From assembly GCA_945860335.1 (NCBI GenBank), contig CAMAQW010000003.1:1-29678 (forward strand): a stretch of 29,678 bases of DNA. Reading direction: 5' to 3'. This document shows positions 17,336 to 25,157 of the stretch, one piece after another. Source of the DNA: Sediminibacterium ginsengisoli. Its GTDB lineage: Bacteria > Bacteroidota > Bacteroidia > Chitinophagales > Chitinophagaceae. Position 1 is the first letter of the stretch. Each line of letters starts with the position of its first letter. Below the pieces are notes generated by a model. It was given only the letters and a program-made list of their open reading frames with translations. It had not been told where the DNA came from and did no database searches. A program made the translations under genes and the position numbers.

Positions 17336-17421
17336 ACTTTTTAATCGTAAAATGTAAAGCCAAAAGGCTATTATTTCGCATTTTAAGATAGTATTAAGGG
17401 GCAAAAATCCTTCATCCTGCT

Positions 17422-17429
17422 TATCTTTG
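17422..17429 (+). promoter_or_regulatory. -7 box (TATCTTTG) directly before mtaB
   Basis: TATCTTTG fits TAnnTTTG and ends seven bases before the ATG at 17437. Transcription should begin at or within a couple of bases of the start codon, so the mRNA may be leaderless. No clear -33 TTTG. Confidence 0.42.
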
Positions 17430-17436
17430 TGGGCTC

Positions 17437-18711
17437 ATGAGTCAAAATAGAACCGTTGCCTTTCATACACTTGGCTGCAAACTTAACTTTTCAGAAACCT
17501 CTACCCTTTCTAGAATGCTAGAACAGGAAGGCTTTGACAAAAAAGAGTTTGATGACCTTGCCGACGTGTACGTTATCAATACCTGTTCTGTTACAGACAA
17601 TGCAGACAAAGAATGTAGACAAATTGTACGCCGCATTCAAAAAAGAGCCCCTGAAAGTTTTGTTGTTATTACGGGCTGTTATGCGCAGTTAAAACCCGAG
17701 CAAATTGCCCAAATACCTGGAGTTGACCTTGTGCTAGGGGCCTCCGAAAAGTTTAACCTGGCTTCCCATATAAGCACCCTTTCTAAAGAGAACCCAACCA
17801 CCATTTGCAGTTGTGATATTGCAGATGTAACTGGTTTTACTGCTTCTTTCTCTCAAAATGATAGAACCCGCTGCTTTTTAAAAGTTCAGGATGGTTGTGA
17901 TTACAACTGCTCTTTTTGTACCATTCCTATGGCCCGGGGTAAAAGCAGAAGTGATCTAGTGGCAAATGTAGTGGCGCAGGCCAAAACAGTAGCAGCAAGC
18001 GGCGCTAAAGAAATTGTTTTAACGGGTGTTAATTTAGGAGATTTTGGAAAAGGACCCAACGGCGAAAAACATACCGAAAGTTTTTTTGACCTGATACAAG
18101 CATTAGATACGATAGAGGGCATAGAAAGGTTCAGGATCTCTTCCATTGAGCCCAATTTACTAACCCCAGAAATCATTGAATTTGTAGCAAAGAGTAAAAA
18201 GTTTATGCCACATTTTCATATACCGCTACAAAGTGGTAGTGCCGAAATTTTGGGACTCATGCGTAGACGCTATAAGAAAGAATTGTACCAGGAGCGGGTT
18301 GCACTTATTAAAAAAATGATACCCCATTGTGCCATTGGCATTGATGTTATTGTGGGATTTCCTGGAGAAACAGATGCACACTTTAAAGAAACCTTTGACT
18401 TTTTACACGATTTAGATATTAGCTACTTGCACGTATTTACCTATTCCGAAAGGGACAATACAAAAGCATTAGAAATAAAACCAGTAGTACCTATTGCTTC
18501 CAGAAATGAGCGCAATAAAGCACTTAGGAATTTATCTTTTATGAAGCTTCAATATTTTACAGCACAGCATGTTGGAAACACCCGTAAAGTACTGTTTGAA
18601 GACTTTAATAAAAATGGAATGATGGAAGGCTACACAGATAATTATATTAGAATTACTACGCCTTATAGAGCCGAGTGGGCCAATCAAATTATAGACTGGG
18701 AAATGCGCTAA
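17437..18711 (+). CDS. mtaB: tRNA t6A37 methylthiotransferase MtaB
   Basis: This 424-residue radical-SAM enzyme adds a methylthio group to t6A at position 37 of ANN-decoding tRNAs. The N-terminal UPF0004 domain supplies Cys14 (TLGCKLNFSE), Cys50 (INTCSVTDNADKE) and Cys81 (ITGCYAQ) for the auxiliary Fe-S cluster. The radical-SAM cluster is CDYNCSFC with Cys154, Cys158 and Cys161. The TLGCKLN...CSVT form distinguishes MtaB from MiaB and RimO. A short C-terminal TRAM-like region follows after about 365. The gene stands alone, divergent from DUF2723 and 8 bp from the convergent NusG paralogue. Cys desulfurase for its sulfur chemistry lies upstream in a separate unit. Confidence 0.92.
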   Translation: MSQNRTVAFHTLGCKLNFSETSTLSRMLEQEGFDKKEFDDLADVYVINTCSVTDNADKECRQIVRRIQKRAPESFVVITGCYAQLKPEQIAQIPGVDLVLGASEKFNLASHISTLSKENPTTICSCDIADVTGFTASFSQNDRTRCFLKVQDGCDYNCSFCTIPMARGKSRSDLVANVVAQAKTVAASGAKEIVLTGVNLGDFGKGPNGEKHTESFFDLIQALDTIEGIERFRISSIEPNLLTPEIIEFVAKSKKFMPHFHIPLQSGSAEILGLMRRRYKKELYQERVALIKKMIPHCAIGIDVIVGFPGETDAHFKETFDFLHDLDISYLHVFTYSERDNTKALEIKPVVPIASRNERNKALRNLSFMKLQYFTAQHVGNTRKVLFEDFNKNGMMEGYTDNYIRITTPYRAEWANQIIDWEMR

Positions 18712-18719
18712 AAGCCATA

Positions 18720-19223
18720 CTATACAAGGCTTACATGCGAATGCGGGAATTCCACTACCATCACCTGACCTAAACTTTGAAGTCTAACGTATACCTTCTT
18801 TTTATCACTATAGGTCACTACCCCTTCCCTGTCCATAAACACCCCGTAGTTGATCCTGATTTTAGTATCTTCTCTAAAGCCTTCATCAGAAATTAAATGG
18901 AGCGTCGCTTCTTTTTCACCAAGATACTTTTTAATCATATCGATTTCTTCTTCTCTTATTATGGCAGGCTTTCCTAAATAAAACACGAAGTTTAAAACAC
19001 CATCGGTCATTTTTACTTTTGCAGATTCTGTTTCATCTATATGAACAAAAACATAAGACCTAAATAATGGCTCCTCAATAATTTTTTTTCGGTCGGACCA
19101 CTGTTTTTCCAGCTTTTGTAAAGGACACCAACATTCTACCCCTTTTTTCTTTAGCTGGGTATCAATTTTCTTTTCCCACCTTGGTTTGGTATACAGGGCA
19201 TACCATTTCTTTTGCTGCTCCAT
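18720..19223 (-). CDS. NusG paralogue, UpxY-like transcription antiterminator
   Basis: The 167-residue protein has the two domains of NusG. The NGN domain (about 6-100) starts WYALYTKPRWEKKIDTQLKKKG and contains the FRSYVFVHID strand typical of NusG paralogues. A KOW-like C-terminal domain follows (about 120-165, INYGVFMDREGVVTYSDKKKVYVRL). It is similar to UpxY-type specialised antiterminators of Bacteroidota, which bind RNA polymerase and promote read-through of long polysaccharide operons. The housekeeping NusG normally sits with secE and ribosomal protein genes, which are absent here, so this is a paralogue. It begins 7 bp after the S41 protease stop and is the last gene of that operon; no polysaccharide operon is in the window. 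Its target is unknown. Confidence 0.85.
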   Translation of the reverse strand: MEQQKKWYALYTKPRWEKKIDTQLKKKGVECWCPLQKLEKQWSDRKKIIEEPLFRSYVFVHIDETESAKVKMTDGVLNFVFYLGKPAIIREEEIDMIKKYLGEKEATLHLISDEGFREDTKIRINYGVFMDREGVVTYSDKKKVYVRLQSLGQVMVVEFPHSHVSLV

Positions 19224-19230
19224 ACTTCAA

Positions 19231-21384
19231 TTACTTAAACACAAAACTAGACTTAGCTAGTATCATTTTATTCATCACTTTAACCGTTTCGCTAATTGGC
19301 ATATCAGATGCAATAGCAGTAAGCCATGCTTTGTAACGCTCTCCTTTATTTTTATCGGGGTTGTTATAAAACTTGCTGCTATCAACTTCCACTGGCTTTA
19401 CAGACAATGGTTTTGACACTTTTAGTAGTGCGCTATTTTGATCCACTACTTTTTTGATTTTTGTTTGTAGTGCCTGGTAATTCGAAAGATTCAATGGTGC
19501 ATAACCTTCAGAAGTACTAGCGATCCAAGACAAATTATTTTTTAGTGTCATAAAATTGGCATCTTTTGCTACCCTTTCTTTTTCAGAAGCAATAGCAGAT
19601 TCATAAACGGCACTCTGGCTCCATAAAAAATAAGGAGCGGTTGCGATTTTATGAAAAGGAAGCGCAGACTCATTGTCTTTTTCTCTTAATTTTAAATACT
19701 CATAACTATCTGGTAATACAATATCAGATTCTACGCCTTTTAATTGTGTAGAAGCCCCATTTACCCTGTAAAACATCTGGAAAGTTAGCTTTACAGCACC
19801 CATATCTGTGCGGCCACTAAACTGATCGACGGGGTTACCAAAAGGAATACTTCTTTGCACGGTTCCTTTTCCATAGGTAGAGGTACTTCCAATGATTACA
19901 CCTCTTTTATAATCTTGAATGGCTCCAGCAAAAATTTCACTTGCAGAAGCACTAAACTCATTCACCATTACCGCTAATGGGCCATCGTATAAGGTTCCCG
20001 ATTGGCGATCACTTAAAATATTAGATTTTCCATCTCTATCTCTTACCTGCACCACAGGACCTTGGTTAATAAAGAGTCCTACCATTTGAATTACTTCATA
20101 TAAAGATCCACCACCATTGTTGCGGAGATCAATAACAATACCTTTAACATTTTCTGCCTTAAACTTCACAATTTCTTTTGCGATGTCTTCTGAACAACGA
20201 TTGCCATCTTCTCTTTCGTAATCGGCATAAAATTCAGGCAAATAAATGTATCCAATTTTATCCGTGCCTTCCGTAACAATAGCACTACGTGCAAAGGTTT
20301 CATCTAGCACAATTTCTTCGCGAATTAGAGATACTACTTTTACAGTTCCAGTTGCTTTTTTAATCGTAAGCCTTACTTCAGTCCCTTTATTTCCTCTAAT
20401 AATTTTAACGGCGTCTTCGGTGGCATAACCTACAACATCCACAGGCTCTGCGCTTCCCTGTGCCACTTTTAAAATAACATCGTTGGCATCAATTTCTCTA
20501 GACTTCCATGCAGCGCCACCGGGTTGCACCGATGCAATTTTTATACCATTTTCATCTTCACCTAATTGCGCACCAATACCATAAAACCTGCCGCTCATGC
20601 CTTCATCAAAAGAACGTTTTTCGATGGGTGGAAAATAATCGGTATGCGGGTCCATAAGGCCTGTTATTGCATTGATAAAAGCCGTAAAACGCTGGTCATC
20701 ATTAAACGTTTTTTGTATGCGATCAAACCTCTTATTTGTTGCTTTTAACACCTGCTCCCTGGCCATACGCTCAAGCGTAGAATCTGGCTTAGCGACATAA
20801 TCTTTTTTGCCTTTGTTTTTTTCTCTTTGATCTAAATAATCTGCGTAACGCTCAAGTGCTGCATAGGTTAATTGCTTTCTCCAACGGTCTTTACGAGCAG
20901 CTGCCGTAATTGCAAAATCTTGTTTATCATTTTCAATTAGTACCGAATCATTAATATTAAAATTAAACGGCGTTTTTAAAACTTCTTTGTACAATAACAT
21001 TGTTTCTTGTAAGCGCTTTGTATAAACGGCACTAACAGCAGGAACAAAAGCAATGGGTGCTCCTTTTATTTCATCATCCAAACTTGTTTCAAATTTTTTG
21101 AAGCCAGCAATATCTGATTGTAAAAACAATGTTTTTTCCGGATCCAATGCTTTTAAATAGGCAGTGAAAAGCTTTTTAGAAAAGTTATCATCAATAACTT
21201 TAGGGCTATAATGTTGCGCTTCCAACAAAGCACCTACCGTTGCGAGTAATTTTTGACGTTGTGTTGGCTGAAGCTCAGGCGAACCGTTACTTACCTTGAA
21301 TGCAAAAAAAATTGTGCCAAACAAAACAATCCCCCCTAGTAGTAGTCCTTTCCTTGTTTTCATAAATGCTTTAAATTTTTCCAT
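19231..21384 (-). CDS. Prc/Tsp-like carboxy-terminal processing protease, family S41
   Basis: This is a 717-residue periplasmic protease anchored or exported by an N-terminal hydrophobic segment (residues 13-30). The layout follows E. coli Prc: an N-terminal helical domain (about 40-240), a PDZ domain (about 260-345, GIGAQLGEDENGIKIASVQPGGAAW), the S41 catalytic domain (about 375-560) and a C-terminal helical region. The catalytic dyad is the Ser in SASASEIF, most likely Ser480, with Lys506 in TYGKGTVQ. RNNGGGSLYE at 421-430 is the conserved oxyanion-side loop. Such proteases trim or degrade exported proteins from unstructured C-termini and control cell-wall hydrolases. It shares an operon with the NusG paralogue (7-bp gap). 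Confidence 0.92.
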   Translation of the reverse strand: MEKFKAFMKTRKGLLLGGIVLFGTIFFAFKVSNGSPELQPTQRQKLLATVGALLEAQHYSPKVIDDNFSKKLFTAYLKALDPEKTLFLQSDIAGFKKFETSLDDEIKGAPIAFVPAVSAVYTKRLQETMLLYKEVLKTPFNFNINDSVLIENDKQDFAITAAARKDRWRKQLTYAALERYADYLDQREKNKGKKDYVAKPDSTLERMAREQVLKATNKRFDRIQKTFNDDQRFTAFINAITGLMDPHTDYFPPIEKRSFDEGMSGRFYGIGAQLGEDENGIKIASVQPGGAAWKSREIDANDVILKVAQGSAEPVDVVGYATEDAVKIIRGNKGTEVRLTIKKATGTVKVVSLIREEIVLDETFARSAIVTEGTDKIGYIYLPEFYADYEREDGNRCSEDIAKEIVKFKAENVKGIVIDLRNNGGGSLYEVIQMVGLFINQGPVVQVRDRDGKSNILSDRQSGTLYDGPLAVMVNEFSASASEIFAGAIQDYKRGVIIGSTSTYGKGTVQRSIPFGNPVDQFSGRTDMGAVKLTFQMFYRVNGASTQLKGVESDIVLPDSYEYLKLREKDNESALPFHKIATAPYFLWSQSAVYESAIASEKERVAKDANFMTLKNNLSWIASTSEGYAPLNLSNYQALQTKIKKVVDQNSALLKVSKPLSVKPVEVDSSKFYNNPDKNKGERYKAWLTAIASDMPISETVKVMNKMILAKSSFVFK

Positions 21385-21404
21385 GTTGGAAATATGATAG
21401 GAAT

Positions 21405-21412
21405 CAAAAATA
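21405..21412 (-). promoter_or_regulatory. -7 box (TATTTTTG) for the S41 protease operon
   Basis: The minus strand reads TATTTTTG (TAnnTTTG), ending 20 bases before the ATG at 21384. A TTTG lies upstream on the minus strand but at 15 bases, which is short for a -33 element, so only the -7 box is claimed. Confidence 0.42.
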
Positions 21413-21498
21413 GCTGAAAAGGAGTACCAAAAAACAGCATTTAAGCCAAATTAACAAAGGTTTTGATAAGCGGTAACAAAGAAAGTTTAAAATGAGAT

Positions 21499-21528
21499 TT
21501 TGTAAAATGCGCAATTACCTTATTTTTG
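21499..21528 (+). promoter_or_regulatory. Promoter of tRNA-His: TTTG, 18-bp spacer, TATTTTTG
   Basis: TTTG at 21499-21502 and TATTTTTG at 21521-21528 are separated by 18 bp, close to the Bacteroidota -33/-7 consensus. The box ends 13 bp before the tRNA, so a short 5' leader of about seven bases is expected for RNase P to remove. This is the best full promoter in the window. Confidence 0.6.
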
Positions 21529-21542
21529 CACTCCTTTAAACG

Positions 21543-21616
21543 GAGAGCGTAGCTCAGTAGGTTAGAGCGTCAGTTTGTGGCACTGAAGGCCGTGGGTTCG
21601 AGACCCATCGTTCTCC
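21543..21616 (+). tRNA. tRNA-His (anticodon GTG)
   Basis: The 74-nt cloverleaf folds by eye. The acceptor stem pairs 21543-21549 (GAGAGCG) with 21609-21615 (CGTTCTC), including one G-U. The D stem is GCTC/GAGC, and the anticodon stem TCAGT/ACTGA carries loop TTGTGGC with anticodon GTG at 21577-21579. The T stem GTGGG/CCCAT has loop TTCGAGA. The discriminator is C at 21616, and a G at 21542 can pair with it as the extra G-1 that marks tRNA-His. Bases 21617-21618 are CA, so a full CCA is not encoded after C73 and must be added enzymatically. The gene is a single-tRNA unit with its own promoter and terminator. Confidence 0.96.
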
Positions 21617-21626
21617 CATCAAAATT

Positions 21627-21659
21627 AAAAACCTATAAGTATCTGCTTATGGGTTTTTT
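21627..21659 (+). terminator. Rho-independent terminator after tRNA-His
   Basis: An 11-bp stem pairs 21629-21639 (AAACCTATAAG) with 21646-21656 (CTTATGGGTTT), with one U-G pair and a 6-nt loop, followed by a T-run to 21659. It lies 13 bp after the tRNA and 15 bp before the DUF445 start, so DUF445 expression would need read-through or a promoter hidden in this stretch. Confidence 0.8.
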
Positions 21660-21673
21660 AAATTACCAACACT

Positions 21674-22279
21674 ATGTCTCCTCTTATTCTTTCAATCCCT
21701 TTGATATCAGCGTTTATAGGCTGGTTTACCAACTGGATAGCGATCAAAATGTTATTTCACCCCAGGCTTCCAGTAAAAATTTTAGGCATCACTTTTCAGG
21801 GTATTTTTCCTAAACGACAAGTACAATTTGCCCAAAAGTTAGGGAAACTCGTAAGTGAAGAACTACTTTCCTTTAAAGATATTGAGGCAAAAATCACGGA
21901 TGGAAGCAATCTTCAACAGGTAATGCCTCTTGTAGAAACGCACATAGACAACTTTTTAAGGAACAAATTAGCCGCAGAAATGCCAATTATAAGCATGTTT
22001 ATTGGCGATAAAACCATCGAACAGCTTAAATCCGTGTTTATGAAGGAGTTAGAAAGCTTATTTCCAGTACTCATGACTAGTTATATGGAAAAACTTAAGC
22101 ATGAGCTTGATTTAGAAGCGATTGTAACCGAAAAAGTAAGCAATTTTAGTTCTGATAAATTGGAAGAGATCCTTCAAGCCATTATGTCTAAAGAATTTAG
22201 ATTTATTGAAGTTATAGGTGCGGTACTAGGATTTCTAATCGGGATCATTCAGGTGTTTATAACCTGGATTGGCGCGTAA
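21674..22279 (+). CDS. DUF445 family membrane protein
   Basis: The 201-residue protein matches DUF445 (YheB/YjiN type). It has an N-terminal membrane segment with the signature GWFTNWIAIKMLFHP at 16-30, a long, mostly helical soluble middle (about 45-175), and a C-terminal membrane segment in FIEVIGAVLGFLIGIIQVFI. Both membrane segments belong to one conserved repeat-like motif in the family (G-x-x-x-N-x-x-A-I / G-A-x-x-G-x-x-I-G). Function is unknown. It starts 15 bp after the terminator of tRNA-His, and no TAnnTTTG box is seen in between. The 156-bp gap after it holds no gene; it carries the upstream region of the outer-membrane receptor gene. Confidence 0.85.
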   Translation: MSPLILSIPLISAFIGWFTNWIAIKMLFHPRLPVKILGITFQGIFPKRQVQFAQKLGKLVSEELLSFKDIEAKITDGSNLQQVMPLVETHIDNFLRNKLAAEMPIISMFIGDKTIEQLKSVFMKELESLFPVLMTSYMEKLKHELDLEAIVTEKVSNFSSDKLEEILQAIMSKEFRFIEVIGAVLGFLIGIIQVFITWIGA

Positions 22280-22378
22280 TCCCCAATATTTTGCCGTTTA
22301 CCGATAAAAAAGTGGCCTTTTTAGCCGATTTTAAAACTTTACCCCCAAAAAATTGTCATATTACCGCTTGTCCATTGG

Positions 22379-22398
22379 ATTTATTGAAACCAATAAAT
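22379..22398. repeat. Perfect inverted repeat upstream of the outer-membrane receptor gene
   Basis: ATTTATTG and CAATAAAT form perfect 8-bp arms around AAAC, 37 bp before the ATG at 22436. The repeat overlaps the region where a -33 element would lie for a degenerate box (GAACTTTG, 22404-22411). It could be an operator or a small hairpin; nothing in the sequence decides which. Confidence 0.4.
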
Positions 22399-22435
22399 TG
22401 ATGGAACTTTGCATAAATAATTATAAATTAATAAG

Positions 22436-25111
22436 ATGCGTAAAATAATAGTAATAATTACATTATTTGTTGGATTTTGCTTGAACAGCCTTCAAGCCCA
22501 ATATCCCGGTGCTAGAACAGGCGGTATGCCTACTGGTGCCCAAACTAATATTGGACATTTTTACGGTAAAATCGTAGACAGCAAAACTAACAAGGCGCTC
22601 GATGCCATGACGGTACAATTAACCGGCAATAAGTTTGATACCGTAACTAAAAAAATGAAGGAAACTGTTTTAAGTACCCTAATTACCAGAGCAAATGGAG
22701 ATTTTAGCTTTGAAAACCTTTCTTTATTTGGCAACTATAAACTAAAGGTTTCTGGACTTGGGTTTAAAACACTCGATCAAGCCATCAGCTTTGGTATTAA
22801 AATGCCTCAGCCTGGTGCTGCTCCCAATATGCAGCAAATGATGGGTATGGCCGATAAAGATTTAGGTAATATCAAAATAACTGCCGATGCCACAGACCTT
22901 GGTAATGTAACGGTAACATCGTCTAGTAAGCCTCAATTTGAAATGGGTATTGACCGTAAAATATTTAATGTAGATAAAAACCTAGTGAGTACTGGTCAGT
23001 CCGCTACAGAGATCATGAAAAACATTCCTTCTGTAAACGTAGACATTGACGGAAATGTAACGCTAAGAAATGCTGCACCTACCATTTTTATGGATGGCAG
23101 ACCCACTACCCTTACACTTGATCAAATTCCTTCTGATATCATTGATAGAGTGGAATTAATCACCAACCCTTCTGCTAAATTTGATGCAACAGGGGGTAAT
23201 GGTGGTATCATAAACATCGTATTAAAAAAGAACAAAAAAGTGGGTTATAACGGTGGCTTACGAACTGGTATTGATTCACGTGCTAAAGTAAATTTAGGTT
23301 CAGATATTAATATCAGACAAGGCAAGGTAAACGCATTTTTGTCTGCCAACTTAAACCAGTTTAAATCTATTAGCAATAGTGCAACTACAAGAGACAATTT
23401 CTTTTCTACACCAAGTTATATAAGCAATACCGCAAAATCAATTAATGATGGTGGATTTAGTTTTATAAGAGGTGGTTTCGATTATTTTATTGACAACAGA
23501 AACACGTTGTCATTTGCTAGCAACTACAACACAGGAAATTTTGATTCTGAAAACAACCAAAAAGCAGACTCAACCATCAAAGGCATTTACACTTCATACA
23601 ATCAAATCCTAAGTGGCAATGCATCAAAATCAAATAGTTTTGGAGGCCAGTTAAGCTTCAAACACAACTATGCAAAAAATGGTGAGAGCTTATCTGCCGA
23701 CTTAAATTACAACGAAAGAAACAGCAATAATACGTCAAACGTTAATACACAAACCTACTTCATCAATAATGCCCTAAAGGGATTCCCATTATTACAACAA
23801 ACCATTGGATCAGGTAATTCAAGCAATACTACTGCTCAAATAGATTATGAAAATCCAATTTCTGATGATAGTAAATTTGAAATGGGTGCTAGAGGTTCTA
23901 TTCGATTAAATGAATCTGTTTCCAATCAATTCAGATACAATCCGGTTACTGCGAAATATGATATGATTTCAAGAATCAGTAATAGTTTTAAATCCAATGA
24001 CCAGGTGTATGCTGCTTATGCTACCTACACATTTAGGGTTAAAAAAATAAACTATCAATTAGGTCTTCGAGCAGAGAGTTCAATTTACACAGGAACACTT
24101 TTAACAGCTGCAGGAAAGGATTCGGCAAGCTTTACGGTGAAATATCCTTTAAGCTTAATTCCTACTGCATTTTTAACGTACAAACTATCTGACAAACAAG
24201 ATTTACAATTTAACTATGCGCGCCGTATTAATAGACCAAATTTCTGGCAATTAATTCCGTATCCAGATTTTTCTGACCCACAAAATATTAGTGTTGGTGA
24301 CCCTGGCATCAGACCAGAATTTACCAACTCATTTGAATTTTCATATAACAATGCATACAAAAAAGGTGCTAACTTTTTGGCAACCGCCTTTTTCAAATAC
24401 AGTACCGACCTAATTACAAGGTATGTTTACACTGGTAAAAATGAATTGAACCCATTAGATACCATGCCTGTTTATTACTCTTCATATATCAATGCAGACA
24501 ATAGTATCATTTTTGGATTGGAACTAAGTAACAAAGTGCCAGTAACCAAATGGTGGGATTTAACATTAAGTGGAAACTTATTTAGTTCAAAAATTAATGC
24601 AACCATTCCAGGTCAAAATATTAGTAACGACGCACAGGTAAGTTGGTTTGCAAAAATGAACAGTAGTTTTAAATTAAATAAAACACTTTCCGTTCAATTG
24701 AGTGGTGACTACCAAGCTAAAACCATTTTATCTCCAAATGTTGGAGGTGGTGGTGGCCGTGGCGGCGGAGGTGGTGGCTGGGGTGGTATGTTTGGCGGTG
24801 GTGCTCAAACGTCGGCTCAAGGTTACAACATGCCTCGATATGGCCTTGATTTAGCCATCAGAAAAGAGTGGACATGGAAAAATGGCAAGAGCGGATCTTT
24901 AACGCTTAGCATGAATGATTTTTTAAGAACACAATTATTTAAATCATATTCTGAGAGTAACTTCTTCACTCAAATGAGTGAACGCAGAAGAGATCCTCAA
25001 GTACTAAGGGTGAATTTCAATTACCGTTTTGGTAAATTCGATGCTACTTTATTCAAACGTAAAAACACCAAAGCAGATCAGAGTGGTGGCGGAATGGATA
25101 TGATGCAATAA
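22436..25111 (+). CDS. Outer-membrane beta-barrel receptor, TonB-dependent-receptor-like (OMP_b-brl_3 type)
   Basis: The 891-residue protein has a signal peptide (1-22, ending LQAQ). A carboxypeptidase-regulatory-like beta-sandwich follows (about 40-130, HFYGKIVDSKTNKALDAMTVQL). A plug-like region lies at about 165-265, with IMKNIPSVNVDIDGNVTLRNAAPTIFMDGRP split over 191-222 and the RVELITNPSAKFDATGGNGGIINIVL segment near 237-262. The remaining 620 residues are a beta-barrel rich in alternating aromatic residues. This is the layout of the Bacteroidota OMP_b-brl_3 group, related to SusC-like and TonB-dependent receptors. A Gly-rich insertion (GGGGGRGGGGGGWGGMFGGG) lies at about 770-789, probably an external loop. 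No SusD partner follows, so it is not a standard Sus pair. Ligand unknown. Confidence 0.9.
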   Translation: MRKIIVIITLFVGFCLNSLQAQYPGARTGGMPTGAQTNIGHFYGKIVDSKTNKALDAMTVQLTGNKFDTVTKKMKETVLSTLITRANGDFSFENLSLFGNYKLKVSGLGFKTLDQAISFGIKMPQPGAAPNMQQMMGMADKDLGNIKITADATDLGNVTVTSSSKPQFEMGIDRKIFNVDKNLVSTGQSATEIMKNIPSVNVDIDGNVTLRNAAPTIFMDGRPTTLTLDQIPSDIIDRVELITNPSAKFDATGGNGGIINIVLKKNKKVGYNGGLRTGIDSRAKVNLGSDINIRQGKVNAFLSANLNQFKSISNSATTRDNFFSTPSYISNTAKSINDGGFSFIRGGFDYFIDNRNTLSFASNYNTGNFDSENNQKADSTIKGIYTSYNQILSGNASKSNSFGGQLSFKHNYAKNGESLSADLNYNERNSNNTSNVNTQTYFINNALKGFPLLQQTIGSGNSSNTTAQIDYENPISDDSKFEMGARGSIRLNESVSNQFRYNPVTAKYDMISRISNSFKSNDQVYAAYATYTFRVKKINYQLGLRAESSIYTGTLLTAAGKDSASFTVKYPLSLIPTAFLTYKLSDKQDLQFNYARRINRPNFWQLIPYPDFSDPQNISVGDPGIRPEFTNSFEFSYNNAYKKGANFLATAFFKYSTDLITRYVYTGKNELNPLDTMPVYYSSYINADNSIIFGLELSNKVPVTKWWDLTLSGNLFSSKINATIPGQNISNDAQVSWFAKMNSSFKLNKTLSVQLSGDYQAKTILSPNVGGGGGRGGGGGGWGGMFGGGAQTSAQGYNMPRYGLDLAIRKEWTWKNGKSGSLTLSMNDFLRTQLFKSYSESNFFTQMSERRRDPQVLRVNFNYRFGKFDATLFKRKNTKADQSGGGMDMMQ

Positions 25112-25122
25112 AATATTTTACG

Positions 25123-25157
25123 ACCGGTGTTAGCGGTTCTTACCCGTTAACATCGGT
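25123..25157. terminator. Strong hairpin between the convergent receptor and pcm genes
   Basis: A 14-bp inverted repeat pairs 25123-25136 with 25144-25157 around a 7-nt loop. Two positions are G-U pairs in plus-strand RNA but A-C mismatches in minus-strand RNA, so the structure favours the receptor transcript. It starts 11 bp after the receptor stop and overlaps the last codons of pcm. There is no U-run after it on the plus strand, so it may be a 3' stabilising hairpin rather than a classical terminator. Confidence 0.45.

Noticed and set aside
21616..21619. Genomically encoded CCA at the tRNA-His 3' end
   Set aside because: With C73 at 21616 only CA follows; the apparent CCA includes the discriminator base.
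22306..22327. Possible terminator after DUF445 (A-run, TGGC, T-run)
   Set aside because: The stem is only A-T pairs with unequal arms; too weak to call.
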